DNA of 64,000 nt from an uncultured Bacteroidales bacterium. GTDB lineage: Bacteria; Bacteroidota; Bacteroidia; Bacteroidales; UBA932. The translations under genes were made by a program, and so were the position numbers. Location: contig UQMB01000001.1 of NCBI GenBank assembly GCA_900541925.1, positions 1 through 64,000 on the forward strand, read 5' to 3'. Of this stretch, positions 36,151-43,004 are shown one piece after another. The notes below the pieces were generated by a model that did not search any database, had not been told where the DNA came from, and saw only the letters and a list, made by a program, of their open reading frames with translations. Position 1 is the stretch's first letter. Each line of letters begins with the position of its first letter.

Positions 36151-37107
36151 TTATTTTGTCATGTCAACATTGATACGGTAGACATTGCCGGCCTCCAGAG
36201 TGAGATCAGATGTGAGGGTCTTCGTTCTTGCGATCTTCGTCGTGTTGTAATTTACGGTCAGGGTCAGGTCTGTCCCGGTCGGAATAGAAAACTTGAGATT
36301 GCCATGTCCGACCATCCATGCCGTCAATGTCCCGTCACTTGCCGGGGCGAAGTCTTGGAGATCCGTATAAATATAACTACGCTCCGATGCTGTTGTGCCG
36401 CCATACACGAACATGAAGTTGTATGGATAGGTCCAACCAAATGTATTGAGCGTTTTGTTGGATGTTGCTAGTTCTATGCGCTTAACCGTTGTTATGGTGG
36501 TCGGCAGTTTGACGGTGGCCTTGATGACATAGCAGGTGTTCTTCATGGTGGCGCTGACCTTGCCTGCGGTAAGTGCGGATATGTCTGTTATCACGCAGTT
36601 CATGGCTGTCACATCCTTGAGTCCGGACGGATCGGCATTGGCTTTTTGGATATTTTTAGAGTTGGTGTAATGAATGAGATCATTACCCTTTTTACATCCA
36701 AAAAGGAAATCATTGCTGGTGTGCCAAGGAGTCGCTTCGCCGTCCCCTTCTGTGAGGGCAGGGTAGATGACGGACACATCATCGGCATCTGCCGGGTTGG
36801 AATACTTGCCGCTGAACTTCGCCTTGGCTCCTGCTTCCGTTGCCGTGAAGATGTCGTTGGAGAGGATATTACCGTTTTTGTCGGTGGCTATAAGAGAAAT
36901 TTTGTCGTTCTTTTCCCACGCGAGCTTGAGGGCGTTGGCGTCTTCAGTGATGCCGACCTTGGTGTCCGCGCCTTCGATCGCGGCGGAGAGTACTATGTCC
37001 ACAGGGTTGTACCGGGTCTCCGGCGCTGCCGGGGCGGTGTCGCTTTTCTGGCATGATGCTGCGGCGAGCAGCGCCGCGGCGGTGATGATGAGATAAGATT
37101 TTTTCAT
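36151..37107 (-). CDS. Fimbrillin-like lipoprotein
   Basis: A 318-aa lipoprotein with signal and lipobox AAASC (Cys19), then the pattern of the fimbrillin/Mfa-like family: VDIVLSAAIEGADTKVGITE, LAWEKNDKISLIATDKNG, FSGKYSNP, FLFGCKKGNDL and a last strand ending LEAGNVYRINVDMTK. These are tip or structural pilins or adhesins exported as lipoproteins. It lies 20 bases behind a 46-aa ORF on the same strand, probably one operon. Confidence 0.82.
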   Translation of the reverse strand: MKKSYLIITAAALLAAASCQKSDTAPAAPETRYNPVDIVLSAAIEGADTKVGITEDANALKLAWEKNDKISLIATDKNGNILSNDIFTATEAGAKAKFSGKYSNPADADDVSVIYPALTEGDGEATPWHTSNDFLFGCKKGNDLIHYTNSKNIQKANADPSGLKDVTAMNCVITDISALTAGKVSATMKNTCYVIKATVKLPTTITTVKRIELATSNKTLNTFGWTYPYNFMFVYGGTTASERSYIYTDLQDFAPASDGTLTAWMVGHGNLKFSIPTGTDLTLTVNYNTTKIARTKTLTSDLTLEAGNVYRINVDMTK

Positions 37108-37127
37108 TGCTTTCTTGGGTTTTAAGA

Positions 37128-37268
37128 TTACCAGATTTCTCCTCCGTCACCGAAGTCGCTTGGGGTGAAGCTTGGGGTGAGGCTCGACTGGAGCACTGTG
37201 CTGTCGAGGTTGATCCCGACCTCCTCGCAGGTCGGCGTGATGTAGTTGCTGTTGTTGTACATAATCAT
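37128..37268 (-). CDS. 46-aa small protein upstream of the fimbrillin-like gene
   Basis: ATG at 37268 opens 46 codons: MIMYNNSNYITPTCEEVGIN, a Thr/Ser/Pro middle, and an end rich in Asp/Gly (SDFGDGGEIW). It lacks a signal peptide. Short acidic peptides of this style (xxTPxCEExxxx with a DGGxxW-like end) precede fimbrillin-like and surface-protein genes in Bacteroidales; function unknown. The 20-base gap to the next gene and clean start support it. A start at ATG 37262 is equally possible. Confidence 0.65.
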   Translation of the reverse strand: MIMYNNSNYITPTCEEVGINLDSTVLQSSLTPSFTPSDFGDGGEIW

Positions 37269-37289
37269 GATTGTTGTTTATTATGGTGT

Positions 37290-37540
37290 TAATCTGTCTC
37301 TTTCTCTGCCGTTCTGTCTCTCTTCATTTTCCCCATCCCGTTTTCCCTCTTCTCCCAGCCTCACTGTCTCTCAATCTTGCCTCGCCCCACCTGCTCTTGC
37401 TTTACCTCTCCTCTTCTTTTTCCCTCCCTCGTCCTCTTCCGGCTTCTCAATCTTGCCCGGCCTCGCCCCTCCTTCTCCTTCTCCTTCTCCTTCTCCTTCT
37501 CCTTCTCCTTCTCCTTCTCTCTGGGCTATACTTCTCTGCT
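37290..37540. repeat. Pyrimidine-rich low-complexity tract with CCTTCT microsatellite
   Basis: A 250-base stretch almost free of purines on the plus strand. Positions 37471-37518 are eight perfect CCTTCT units. A C-run of about ten follows at 37577-37586. It lies in the presumed 5' region of the 46-aa/fimbrillin operon on the other strand. A 208-aa frame here is a by-product of the composition and is not annotated. Confidence 0.8.
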
Positions 37541-37589
37541 CCAGATGTCCCGCCCGTTGCAAATATAGTCTTTTTGCCCCCCCCCCTTG

Positions 37590-37627
37590 ATATGGCTAAA
37601 GAGGCAATTTGTGCTCTTTTAGCCATA
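37590..37627. repeat. Long imperfect hairpin
   Basis: ATATGGCTAAAGAG pairs with CTCTTTTAGCCATAT (one extra T) around a 10-base loop. It follows the C-run. Function unknown: it could be an intrinsic structure in a 5' region or a REP-like element. Confidence 0.6.
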
Positions 37628-37940
37628 TTGGGGCACTTTTTTGAGGCTTTTTCGCCCCTTGACCTCTTTTTTGCCCTCTCGCCCTTCCGCCCCGTCCCTC
37701 GGCCTTTCCCTGATTCCGTCCATCTCGGTTTTCATCGCTTAGTCTCGCCGCGCTCCCGCACCAGTCCCCGCTTGCGCCTTCTTGTGCCTGCCCTTTCCAG
37801 CCCTCGCCGCTCCTTCCAGCCCTCGCCAGCCCCTGTCCGCCCATGCCAGCTCCGCGCCGTGCGCACCAGGCCCCTTTCTACGCACGCGGGCTTCTGAAAA
37901 TCATCGCGGTGAGTGAAAACGCCCCTGGTGCGCACGGCGA

Positions 37941-38030
37941 TGTTCCACGCGCCCAAGGTGTTCCACGCGCCCGTAGCATTCCATAGTCCCGCAGTATTCC
38001 ACTGGCCGGCGGGTCTTCCACTTCCAGACT
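37941..38030. repeat. Five imperfect 18-bp tandem repeats
   Basis: Units of the form tgttccacgcgcccaagg repeat at 37941, 37959, 37977, 37995 and 38013 with increasing change. On the minus strand they would encode hexapeptides of the type G-x-W-N-x-x (GQWNTA, GLWNAT, GAWNTL, GAWNIA). The frame containing them begins inside the terminator at 38224-38253, so a real gene is doubtful. Confidence 0.65.
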
Positions 38031-38072
38031 CACGCGCAGGTGACATCTCTGCAGAGGTGAGAGCCGTTCGCC

Positions 38073-38201
38073 GGGGCGCATGAGCAAGGAGCGCATGAGA
38101 GATGGGCGCGCGCGTGATGGGGCATAAATCTTGGGCGCGTGAGTTGAGGGCATTAGTTGGGCACATGAGCAAGGGGCGCATGAGAGATGAGCGCGCGAGG
38201 G
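38073..38201. repeat. Pair of about 45-bp direct repeats
   Basis: ggcgcatgagcaaggagcgc with atgagagatgggcgcg at 38073-38120 recurs with few changes at 38158-38201. The bases between and around are GC-rich without a convincing gene. Together with the neighbouring elements this makes 37269-38222 a gene-free repeat region. Confidence 0.65.
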
Positions 38202-38223
38202 ACACACGAGGGACAACAAAAAA

Positions 38224-38253
38224 TGTCCGGGGGAAGGTGATTTCCCCCGGACA
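38224..38253 (-). terminator. Intrinsic terminator behind the FN3-like gene
   Basis: TGTCCGGGGGAA and TTCCCCCGGACA form a perfect 12-bp stem with a six-base loop; on the minus strand a T-run (TTTTTTG) follows. It lies 70 bases behind the stop at 38323. Confidence 0.85.
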
Positions 38254-38322
38254 AATCGGAACTGCCGGCAGAGAGTCCGCCGGACGAAGCATTGCTTATT
38301 TTACTAAGCGGAAACTTGTTTT

Positions 38323-39306
38323 TTAACGATTACTTGCCTTGGTGTCGAGAATCTTGATGTCGTCACCAGGATTTGCTGGCATTTCTACCCAGAACCAGTT
38401 GAGAACATCGTTACCGTTCTTGTCCTCGCCGACAGCCGCATAGAAGAGTTTGTCTCCCGCCTTCCAGCCTGCGCCGTTGTTGTTGAACCTGTGCACGGCA
38501 GTGTTGGCATATACTCCCGGCTTGTGCTCTTCATAGTCGGAGACGATATAATAGGCGAGCTGGCTTTCTGTGGCCCACCCCTCACTGATCACATTGACAT
38601 TCTCCGTCGTGGTAAAATAGTCCTTTGCAATGCTGTTAGGGACATTGTGGCAGTAGATGGTGTTCTTGCCTGCGAATTCCTTGTACTCAAACACTACCGC
38701 AACCCAAGGCTTTCCGGCAGGAGAGGCTTCCGCGGTCGTGAAGAGATACGGGACATCGTTGACATATGCGATGTATGAGGTGGCGGCTGAGAGGCCCTTG
38801 AATGTCAGGGAGGTCTCTGTCAGTCCGTCTTCCTTTAGAAGGTCTGTCTGTGGAGCGTCCTTGGCGACGAGCCGGTATGAATACGACTCCGCATCGGCTT
38901 TCCAGGTGAGGCAGGCGCCGGCGTCTGTGATGGCTGATCCCGGGATTCCGACAGCCTTGAACTTGAGGGAAGCCTCTTCGGAATCAGCATCTGAGCCGCC
39001 CTCAGCCGCGACGGCGGTCACACTGAAAGTGTATTCCACCCCGGCGGCAAGACCGCTGACTGAAGTCTGTGTGCCGCTGCAGGCCGCGTCTTCCTTGGCG
39101 ACGGTACCGTCTTCGGCGACCAGTTTATATGAGTACGCGGAAGCGTTCTCAACTGCTGACCAGCTGAATTCGTAAGACTTTGAGTCGATTGACACTACAT
39201 AACTTGGCTCCGGTGTGACAAGCGGAGTCTTGACCTCTTTGCCGCATCCCGCGACAAAAAGGACTACAGCCGCAGTAGCGGCCGTAGCGATAAGGTTTGC
39301 TCTCAT
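38323..39306 (-). CDS. FN3-like surface lipoprotein
   Basis: A 327-aa lipoprotein with signal and lipobox FVAGC (Cys21). Two fibronectin-III-like units follow (about 35-110 with SYEFSWSAVENASAYSYKLV and GLAAGVEYTFSVTAVAAEGG; about 115-190 with CLTWKADAESYSYRLVAKDA), then a unique C-terminal part ending WFWVEMPANPGDDIKILDTK. Probably a surface adhesin or binding protein; ligand unknown. It has its own terminator. Confidence 0.8.
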   Translation of the reverse strand: MRANLIATAATAAVVLFVAGCGKEVKTPLVTPEPSYVVSIDSKSYEFSWSAVENASAYSYKLVAEDGTVAKEDAACSGTQTSVSGLAAGVEYTFSVTAVAAEGGSDADSEEASLKFKAVGIPGSAITDAGACLTWKADAESYSYRLVAKDAPQTDLLKEDGLTETSLTFKGLSAATSYIAYVNDVPYLFTTAEASPAGKPWVAVVFEYKEFAGKNTIYCHNVPNSIAKDYFTTTENVNVISEGWATESQLAYYIVSDYEEHKPGVYANTAVHRFNNNGAGWKAGDKLFYAAVGEDKNGNDVLNWFWVEMPANPGDDIKILDTKASNR

Positions 39307-39328
39307 TGCGTTAATAATTTTGCAATGC

Positions 39329-39336
39329 CAAATATA
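39329..39336 (-). promoter_or_regulatory. -7 box (TATATTTG) for the FN3-like gene
   Basis: Perfect TAnnTTTG on the minus strand, 22 bases before the start at 39306; no clear -33 TTG. Confidence 0.5.
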
Positions 39337-39491
39337 GTGATTCTCATCACTTGTTGTCCCGGGTGATCTTAAAAAAATAAATTATCTCACCTTGGGCAAT
39401 CTCTTGGGTCTGGATTCCTTTTCTCATCAGTCATGTGCCACCGGCGCACTCTCTCTTCAAAAGGACAGCTGTTCCCTGAAATCGTTGCCGC

Positions 39492-41096
39492 TTACTTGCG
39501 GGACATGGCGGCCTTGACGAAAGCGGTGAAAATAGGCTGCGGATGCTCCGGGGTGCTCTTGAACTCCGGATGGAACTGCACTCCGATGAAGAACGGGTGC
39601 TTCGGTATCTCTACGACTTCCACGAGCCCGGTCTGCGGGTTGCGTCCCGTGGCCATCAGGCCGGCGTTCTCGAAGGCTTCAAGATACTCGGAGTTGAACT
39701 CGTAGCGGTGGCGGTGTCTTTCCGAGATCATCTCTGTGCCGTAGATTTTCTCTACGAGCGAGCCTTTCTTGAGCTGGCAGTCGTAGGCGCCGAGCCTCAT
39801 GGTGCCGCCCTTGATGGTCGTGGATTTCTGGTCTTCCATCAGGTCGATCACCGGGTGGGTGGACTTAGGGTTGACTTCCGCCGACGCCGCGTCCTTGTAG
39901 CCGAGCACGTCGCGGGCGAACTCTACCACGCACATCTGCATGCCGAGGCAGATTCCGAAGAACGGCACGTTGTGCTCGCGGGCGTACCGCACTGCCACGA
40001 TCTTCCCCTCCAGTCCGCGCTCTCCGAATCCCGGGGCCACGAGGATCCCGTCCATCTTCCCGAGAATCTCCCCGGCGTTGTTCTCGTCGAGGTGTTCGCT
40101 ATGCACGGTATGTACCTTGACCCTGCATTCATTGGCGGCACCTGCGTGTACGAAGGATTCCAGAATTGACTTGTACGCGTCCTGAAGCTCCACATATTTG
40201 CCCACGAGGGCGACATCTATCTCTGATTTCGGGTTCTTGAGCCTGGAGAGGAAAGCGCTCCATTCCTTCATGTCCGGCTGAGCGAAATTCTCGACCTGGA
40301 GGTGGCGTACCACGAGCTCGTCAAGGTGCTCTTCGTGCATGTTGAGCGGGACCTGGTATATGCTCCAGGCGTCTATGGACTGGATGACATGTCCCGGCTT
40401 GACATTGCAGAACAGGGCCACTTTCTTGCGGAGTTCCGGAGTGAGCGGGTGTTCGGTGCGGCACACTATCACGTCCGGCTGCACTCCGGCCTGCTGGAGC
40501 ATCTGCACCGAGTGCTGTGTCGGCTTGGTCTTGAGTTCCTTGGCCGCGCTCAGGTAAGGCACAAGGGTGAGGTGGATTGACATGCAGTCCTCTTCCGGAA
40601 GCTCCCACTGGAGCTGGCGGACGGCCTCGACGAACGGCTGCGACTCCATGTCGCCCACCGTTCCTCCGATCTCTGTGATGATGATGTCGTATTTGCCTGT
40701 GTTGCCGAGCAGTAGCATGCGGCGTTTGATCTCATCCGTGATGTGCGGGACGATCTGTACTGTCTTGCCGAGGTACGCACCCTCGCGTTCCTTGGTTATC
40801 ACGGTGTTGTATATCTTGCCTGTGGTGACGTTGTTGGCCTTGGAAGTGTGGACCCCGAGGAAGCGCTCGTAGTGCCCGAGGTCGAGGTCCGTTTCCGCCC
40901 CGTCTTCGGTGACGTAGCATTCGCCGTGCTCGTACGGGTTGAGCGTGCCCGGATCGATATTAATATAGGGGTCAAACTTCTGGATGGTGACTCTTAGACC
41001 TCTGGCCTGAAGGAGTTTTGCGAGTGATGCGGCGATGATGCCTTTGCCGAGTGAAGAGGCCACTCCGCCCGTGACAAATATATACTTTGTATTCAT
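39492..41096 (-). CDS. pyrG: CTP synthase
   Basis: A 534-aa enzyme that makes CTP from UTP, ATP and glutamine. The N-terminal synthase domain begins MNTKYIFVTGGVASSLGKGI and has QKFDPYINIDPGT and EIGGTVGDMESQPF; the C-terminal glutamine amidotransferase has GILVAPGFGERG and the nucleophile in FFGICLGMQM, with the catalytic His and Glu in VQFHPEFKS. Length is the family norm. Start at the MNTKYI ATG; an upstream ATG at 41159 would add 21 residues inside the promoter. The 185 bases behind its stop have no clear terminator. Confidence 0.97.
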   Translation of the reverse strand: MNTKYIFVTGGVASSLGKGIIAASLAKLLQARGLRVTIQKFDPYINIDPGTLNPYEHGECYVTEDGAETDLDLGHYERFLGVHTSKANNVTTGKIYNTVITKEREGAYLGKTVQIVPHITDEIKRRMLLLGNTGKYDIIITEIGGTVGDMESQPFVEAVRQLQWELPEEDCMSIHLTLVPYLSAAKELKTKPTQHSVQMLQQAGVQPDVIVCRTEHPLTPELRKKVALFCNVKPGHVIQSIDAWSIYQVPLNMHEEHLDELVVRHLQVENFAQPDMKEWSAFLSRLKNPKSEIDVALVGKYVELQDAYKSILESFVHAGAANECRVKVHTVHSEHLDENNAGEILGKMDGILVAPGFGERGLEGKIVAVRYAREHNVPFFGICLGMQMCVVEFARDVLGYKDAASAEVNPKSTHPVIDLMEDQKSTTIKGGTMRLGAYDCQLKKGSLVEKIYGTEMISERHRHRYEFNSEYLEAFENAGLMATGRNPQTGLVEVVEIPKHPFFIGVQFHPEFKSTPEHPQPIFTAFVKAAMSRK

Positions 41097-41105
41097 AACG
41101 GGACA

Positions 41106-41113
41106 CAAATATA
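41106..41113 (-). promoter_or_regulatory. -7 box (TATATTTG) for pyrG
   Basis: Perfect TAnnTTTG on the minus strand, only nine bases before the pyrG ATG, so the transcript would have an unusually short leader. No -33 TTG is evident. Confidence 0.5.
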
Positions 41114-41137
41114 CAATTAGTTTGTAAATTCGCGGAT

Positions 41138-41908
41138 ATGAAGTGCAAGTTAATTTCAATTTTTTCGCTCGCAGCGCTGCTGTGTTCCGTGTGCGCCGGT
41201 TGCCAGGCGAGAGTTGCGCAATATAAAGTAAAGGTAATCAAGGAGTACGACCATGACGCGGCCGCCTACACCCAGGGGCTTTTCTATGAGGGGGGCCAGA
41301 TGTACGAGAGCACGGGGCAGTACGGGAAGTCTTCGTTCCGCGTGGTGGACTACGAGACGGGGAAGGTGAACCGCAGGCTGGATTTTGCGCGCAAATATTT
41401 CGGCGAGGGCTCGGTGATGCTGGGCGGGAACCTCTACATCCTGACATGGACCAACAAGGTCGCGTTCGTCTACGACGCCGAGACTCTTAAATATAAGAAG
41501 ACTTACTCATATCCGCGTGAGGGCTGGGGCCTCACCACCGACGGCGAATCCCTTGTCGCGTCCGACGGTTCGTCCCGCATATATTTCCTGTCTCCGGAGT
41601 TGAAGCTTCTCAAGACGCTGGATGTCAGGCTCGACGGCAGGCCGGTAAGGTATCTGAACGAGTTGGAGTGGATAGACGGGAAAATCTGGGCGAACGTCTA
41701 CATGACGGACATGATTGTCATCATCAATCCGTCGGACGGCAAGGTGGAGGCTACCGTGGACTGCACCGGTCTGCTTCCCGACAAGCTGCGTACCCGCAAC
41801 ACAGATGTGCTCAACGGCATCGCGTACGACAAGGCGAGCGGGAAAATCTGGCTGACGGGCAAGAACTGGCCGCGCCTCTATGAAGTGAGCCTCGTCCCGG
41901 TGAAGTAG
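41138..41908 (+). CDS. Glutaminyl-peptide cyclotransferase (glutamine cyclotransferase family)
   Basis: A 256-aa secreted protein with lipoprotein-like signal (LLCSVCAGC) and the 5-bladed propeller fold of plant-type glutaminyl cyclases (PF05096): DHDAAAYTQGLFYEGGQMYE with STGQYGKSS, EGSVMLGGNLYILTWTNKVA, EGWGLTTDGE, LNELEWIDGKIWANV and LNGIAYDKASGKIWLTGKNW. It converts N-terminal Gln of exported proteins or peptides to pyroglutamate. Common in Bacteroidales. Divergent from pyrG. Confidence 0.92.
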   Translation: MKCKLISIFSLAALLCSVCAGCQARVAQYKVKVIKEYDHDAAAYTQGLFYEGGQMYESTGQYGKSSFRVVDYETGKVNRRLDFARKYFGEGSVMLGGNLYILTWTNKVAFVYDAETLKYKKTYSYPREGWGLTTDGESLVASDGSSRIYFLSPELKLLKTLDVRLDGRPVRYLNELEWIDGKIWANVYMTDMIVIINPSDGKVEATVDCTGLLPDKLRTRNTDVLNGIAYDKASGKIWLTGKNWPRLYEVSLVPVK

Positions 41909-42018
41909 CCGGACTGATCCCGGGTGCCACATGTGCCGCGCACGGCATACGCGCCTCCCGTCCCGCCTCCCTCCCCGGGAATCATACCGGAATCAGCCGG
42001 CCTGTCCGCCAATACGAC

Positions 42019-42044
42019 AAAACCCCGCTTCGCAGCGGGGTTTT
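42019..42044. terminator. Bidirectional intrinsic terminator
   Basis: AAAACCCCGCT and AGCGGGGTTTT form a perfect 11-bp stem around the loop tcgc, with A and T runs on either side. It serves the glutaminyl cyclase gene on the plus strand and the small RNA on the minus strand. Confidence 0.9.
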
Positions 42045-42136
42045 ACGGTTAGTTAGTAGTGTATTACCTTATAGAAGGTTAATTATCGTTGGTTAGATGC
42101 CGCGGCCGAAGCCGACGGCTGAGTTGTTTCATTTCC
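42019..42136 (-). ncRNA. Probable small structured RNA (or mRNA for a 17-aa peptide)
   Basis: The minus strand has a good promoter (42142-42171), about 118 transcribed bases and a strong terminator, with no ordinary gene. The RNA would hold a stable hairpin, GCCGTCGGC-TTCG-GCCGCGGC (one bulged U, C(UUCG)G tetraloop) near 42099-42119, a small CCTT/AAGG hairpin, then the terminator stem. It also contains an 17-codon frame (42132 to 42079: MKQLSRRLRPRHLTNDN), starting within a few bases of the expected transcript start. I cannot decide between a regulatory RNA and a tiny basic peptide. I do not recognise it as 6S, SRP, tmRNA or a known leader. No tRNA cloverleaf fits. Confidence 0.55.
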
Positions 42137-42141
42137 GAAAG

Positions 42142-42171
42142 CAAAGGTACGCATCTTTTTTGGATATGCAA
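42142..42171 (-). promoter_or_regulatory. Promoter of the small RNA
   Basis: On the minus strand, TTG at 42171-42169, 19 bases, then TACCTTTG at 42149-42142: a full match to the Bacteroidales consensus, the best in the window. A 20-bp perfect palindrome (42182-42201, AATTTTTTTCGAAAAAAATT) lies just upstream, behind the trmD stop. Confidence 0.7.
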
Positions 42172-42216
42172 TACTTTTTCAAATTTTTTTCGAAAAAAAT
42201 TCAAGAGATATTAAAA

Positions 42217-42894
42217 TTATTTATTAAGTAGCTCCGGACGCAGCCGCCTAGTCCTCTCCAGGGCCTGTTCGTCCTGCCACTCGCGTATCAGTTTCGGGTT
42301 GCCGCTGAGCAGCACATCGGGCACTTTCCAGCCGTTGAATTCCGCCGGGCGCGTGTATACGGGAGGGGAGAGCAGTTCGTCCTGGAAGCAGTCCGACAGG
42401 GCGGAGGTCTCGTCAGTGAGCACGCCCGGAATCAGTCTGACTATGGCGTCGGTGAGCAGCGCCGCCGGGATTTCCCCGCCGCTGACGACATAGTCCCCGA
42501 CGGATATCTCGCGCGTGATGAGGTGTTCGCGAATCCTGTGGTCTATGCCCTTGTAGTGTCCGCATAGGATCATGAGATTCCCTTTGAGGGAGAGTTCGTT
42601 GGCTATCCCCTGGCTGAGAGTCTCGCCGTCCGGGGACATGTAGATTATCTCGTCATAGTCCCGTTCCGCCTTGAGCTCTTCCATCATCCGGAACACAGGC
42701 TCTATGGTCATCACCATCCCCGCGTCGCCTCCGTAGCTGTAATCGTCCACATTCTTGCGCGGTCCCAGGCCGTATTTGCGGAGGTCGTGGATGAAAATCT
42801 CCGCGAGGCCTTTCTTCCGCGCGCGTCCTACGATAGAGTGGGACAACGGACTGTCCAGCAGTTCCGGGACTACCGTCAATATGTCTATTCTCAT
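42217..42894 (-). CDS. trmD: tRNA (guanine37-N1)-methyltransferase
   Basis: A 225-aa SpoU-like-knot methyltransferase that makes m1G37 in tRNAs. Seen are [40 protein letters not shown] with [26 protein letters not shown] and the knot region [20 protein letters not shown], then [20 protein letters not shown]. Length is normal. Start at 42894 (MRIDIL); the upstream ATG at 42927 would run through the -7 box. Confidence 0.97.
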   Translation of the reverse strand: MRIDILTVVPELLDSPLSHSIVGRARKKGLAEIFIHDLRKYGLGPRKNVDDYSYGGDAGMVMTIEPVFRMMEELKAERDYDEIIYMSPDGETLSQGIANELSLKGNLMILCGHYKGIDHRIREHLITREISVGDYVVSGGEIPAALLTDAIVRLIPGVLTDETSALSDCFQDELLSPPVYTRPAEFNGWKVPDVLLSGNPKLIREWQDEQALERTRRLRPELLNK

Positions 42895-42914
42895 ATATCT
42901 GTCTGATTTTCCTG

Positions 42915-42922
42915 CAAATTTA
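42915..42922 (-). promoter_or_regulatory. -7 box (TAAATTTG) for trmD
   Basis: Perfect TAnnTTTG on the minus strand 20 bases before the trmD start; no clear TTG upstream at the right spacing. Confidence 0.5.
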
Positions 42923-42966
42923 GTCAATCTTGACGGATTACTTGGCCGCGTATTATTTTTAATTCG

Positions 42967-42974
42967 TATATTTG
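42967..42974 (+). promoter_or_regulatory. -7 box (TATATTTG) for the DUF349 gene
   Basis: Perfect TAnnTTTG 30 bases before ATG 43005. A TTG at 42942-42944 lies 22 bases upstream, slightly farther than usual. Confidence 0.55.
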
Positions 42975-43004
42975 TTGGGTTATAACAAATACTCTAAATT
43001 GATT

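Noticed and set aside
37471..37518. CRISPR-like repeat array
   Set aside because: The units are six bases with no spacers; no Cas genes are present.
37271..37897. A 208-aa open frame on the plus strand, almost entirely Leu, Ser, Pro and Phe
   Set aside because: It follows from the pyrimidine-rich composition and microsatellite; no family pattern, signal or domain is visible.
37732..38292. A 186-aa minus-strand frame containing the GxWNxx repeats
   Set aside because: It begins upstream of and runs through the terminator of the FN3-like gene and has no plausible start; kept only as a repeat feature.
42045..42140. tRNA gene between the glutaminyl cyclase gene and trmD
   Set aside because: No cloverleaf, T-loop or CCA-like end can be drawn; a small RNA with a UUCG hairpin fits better.
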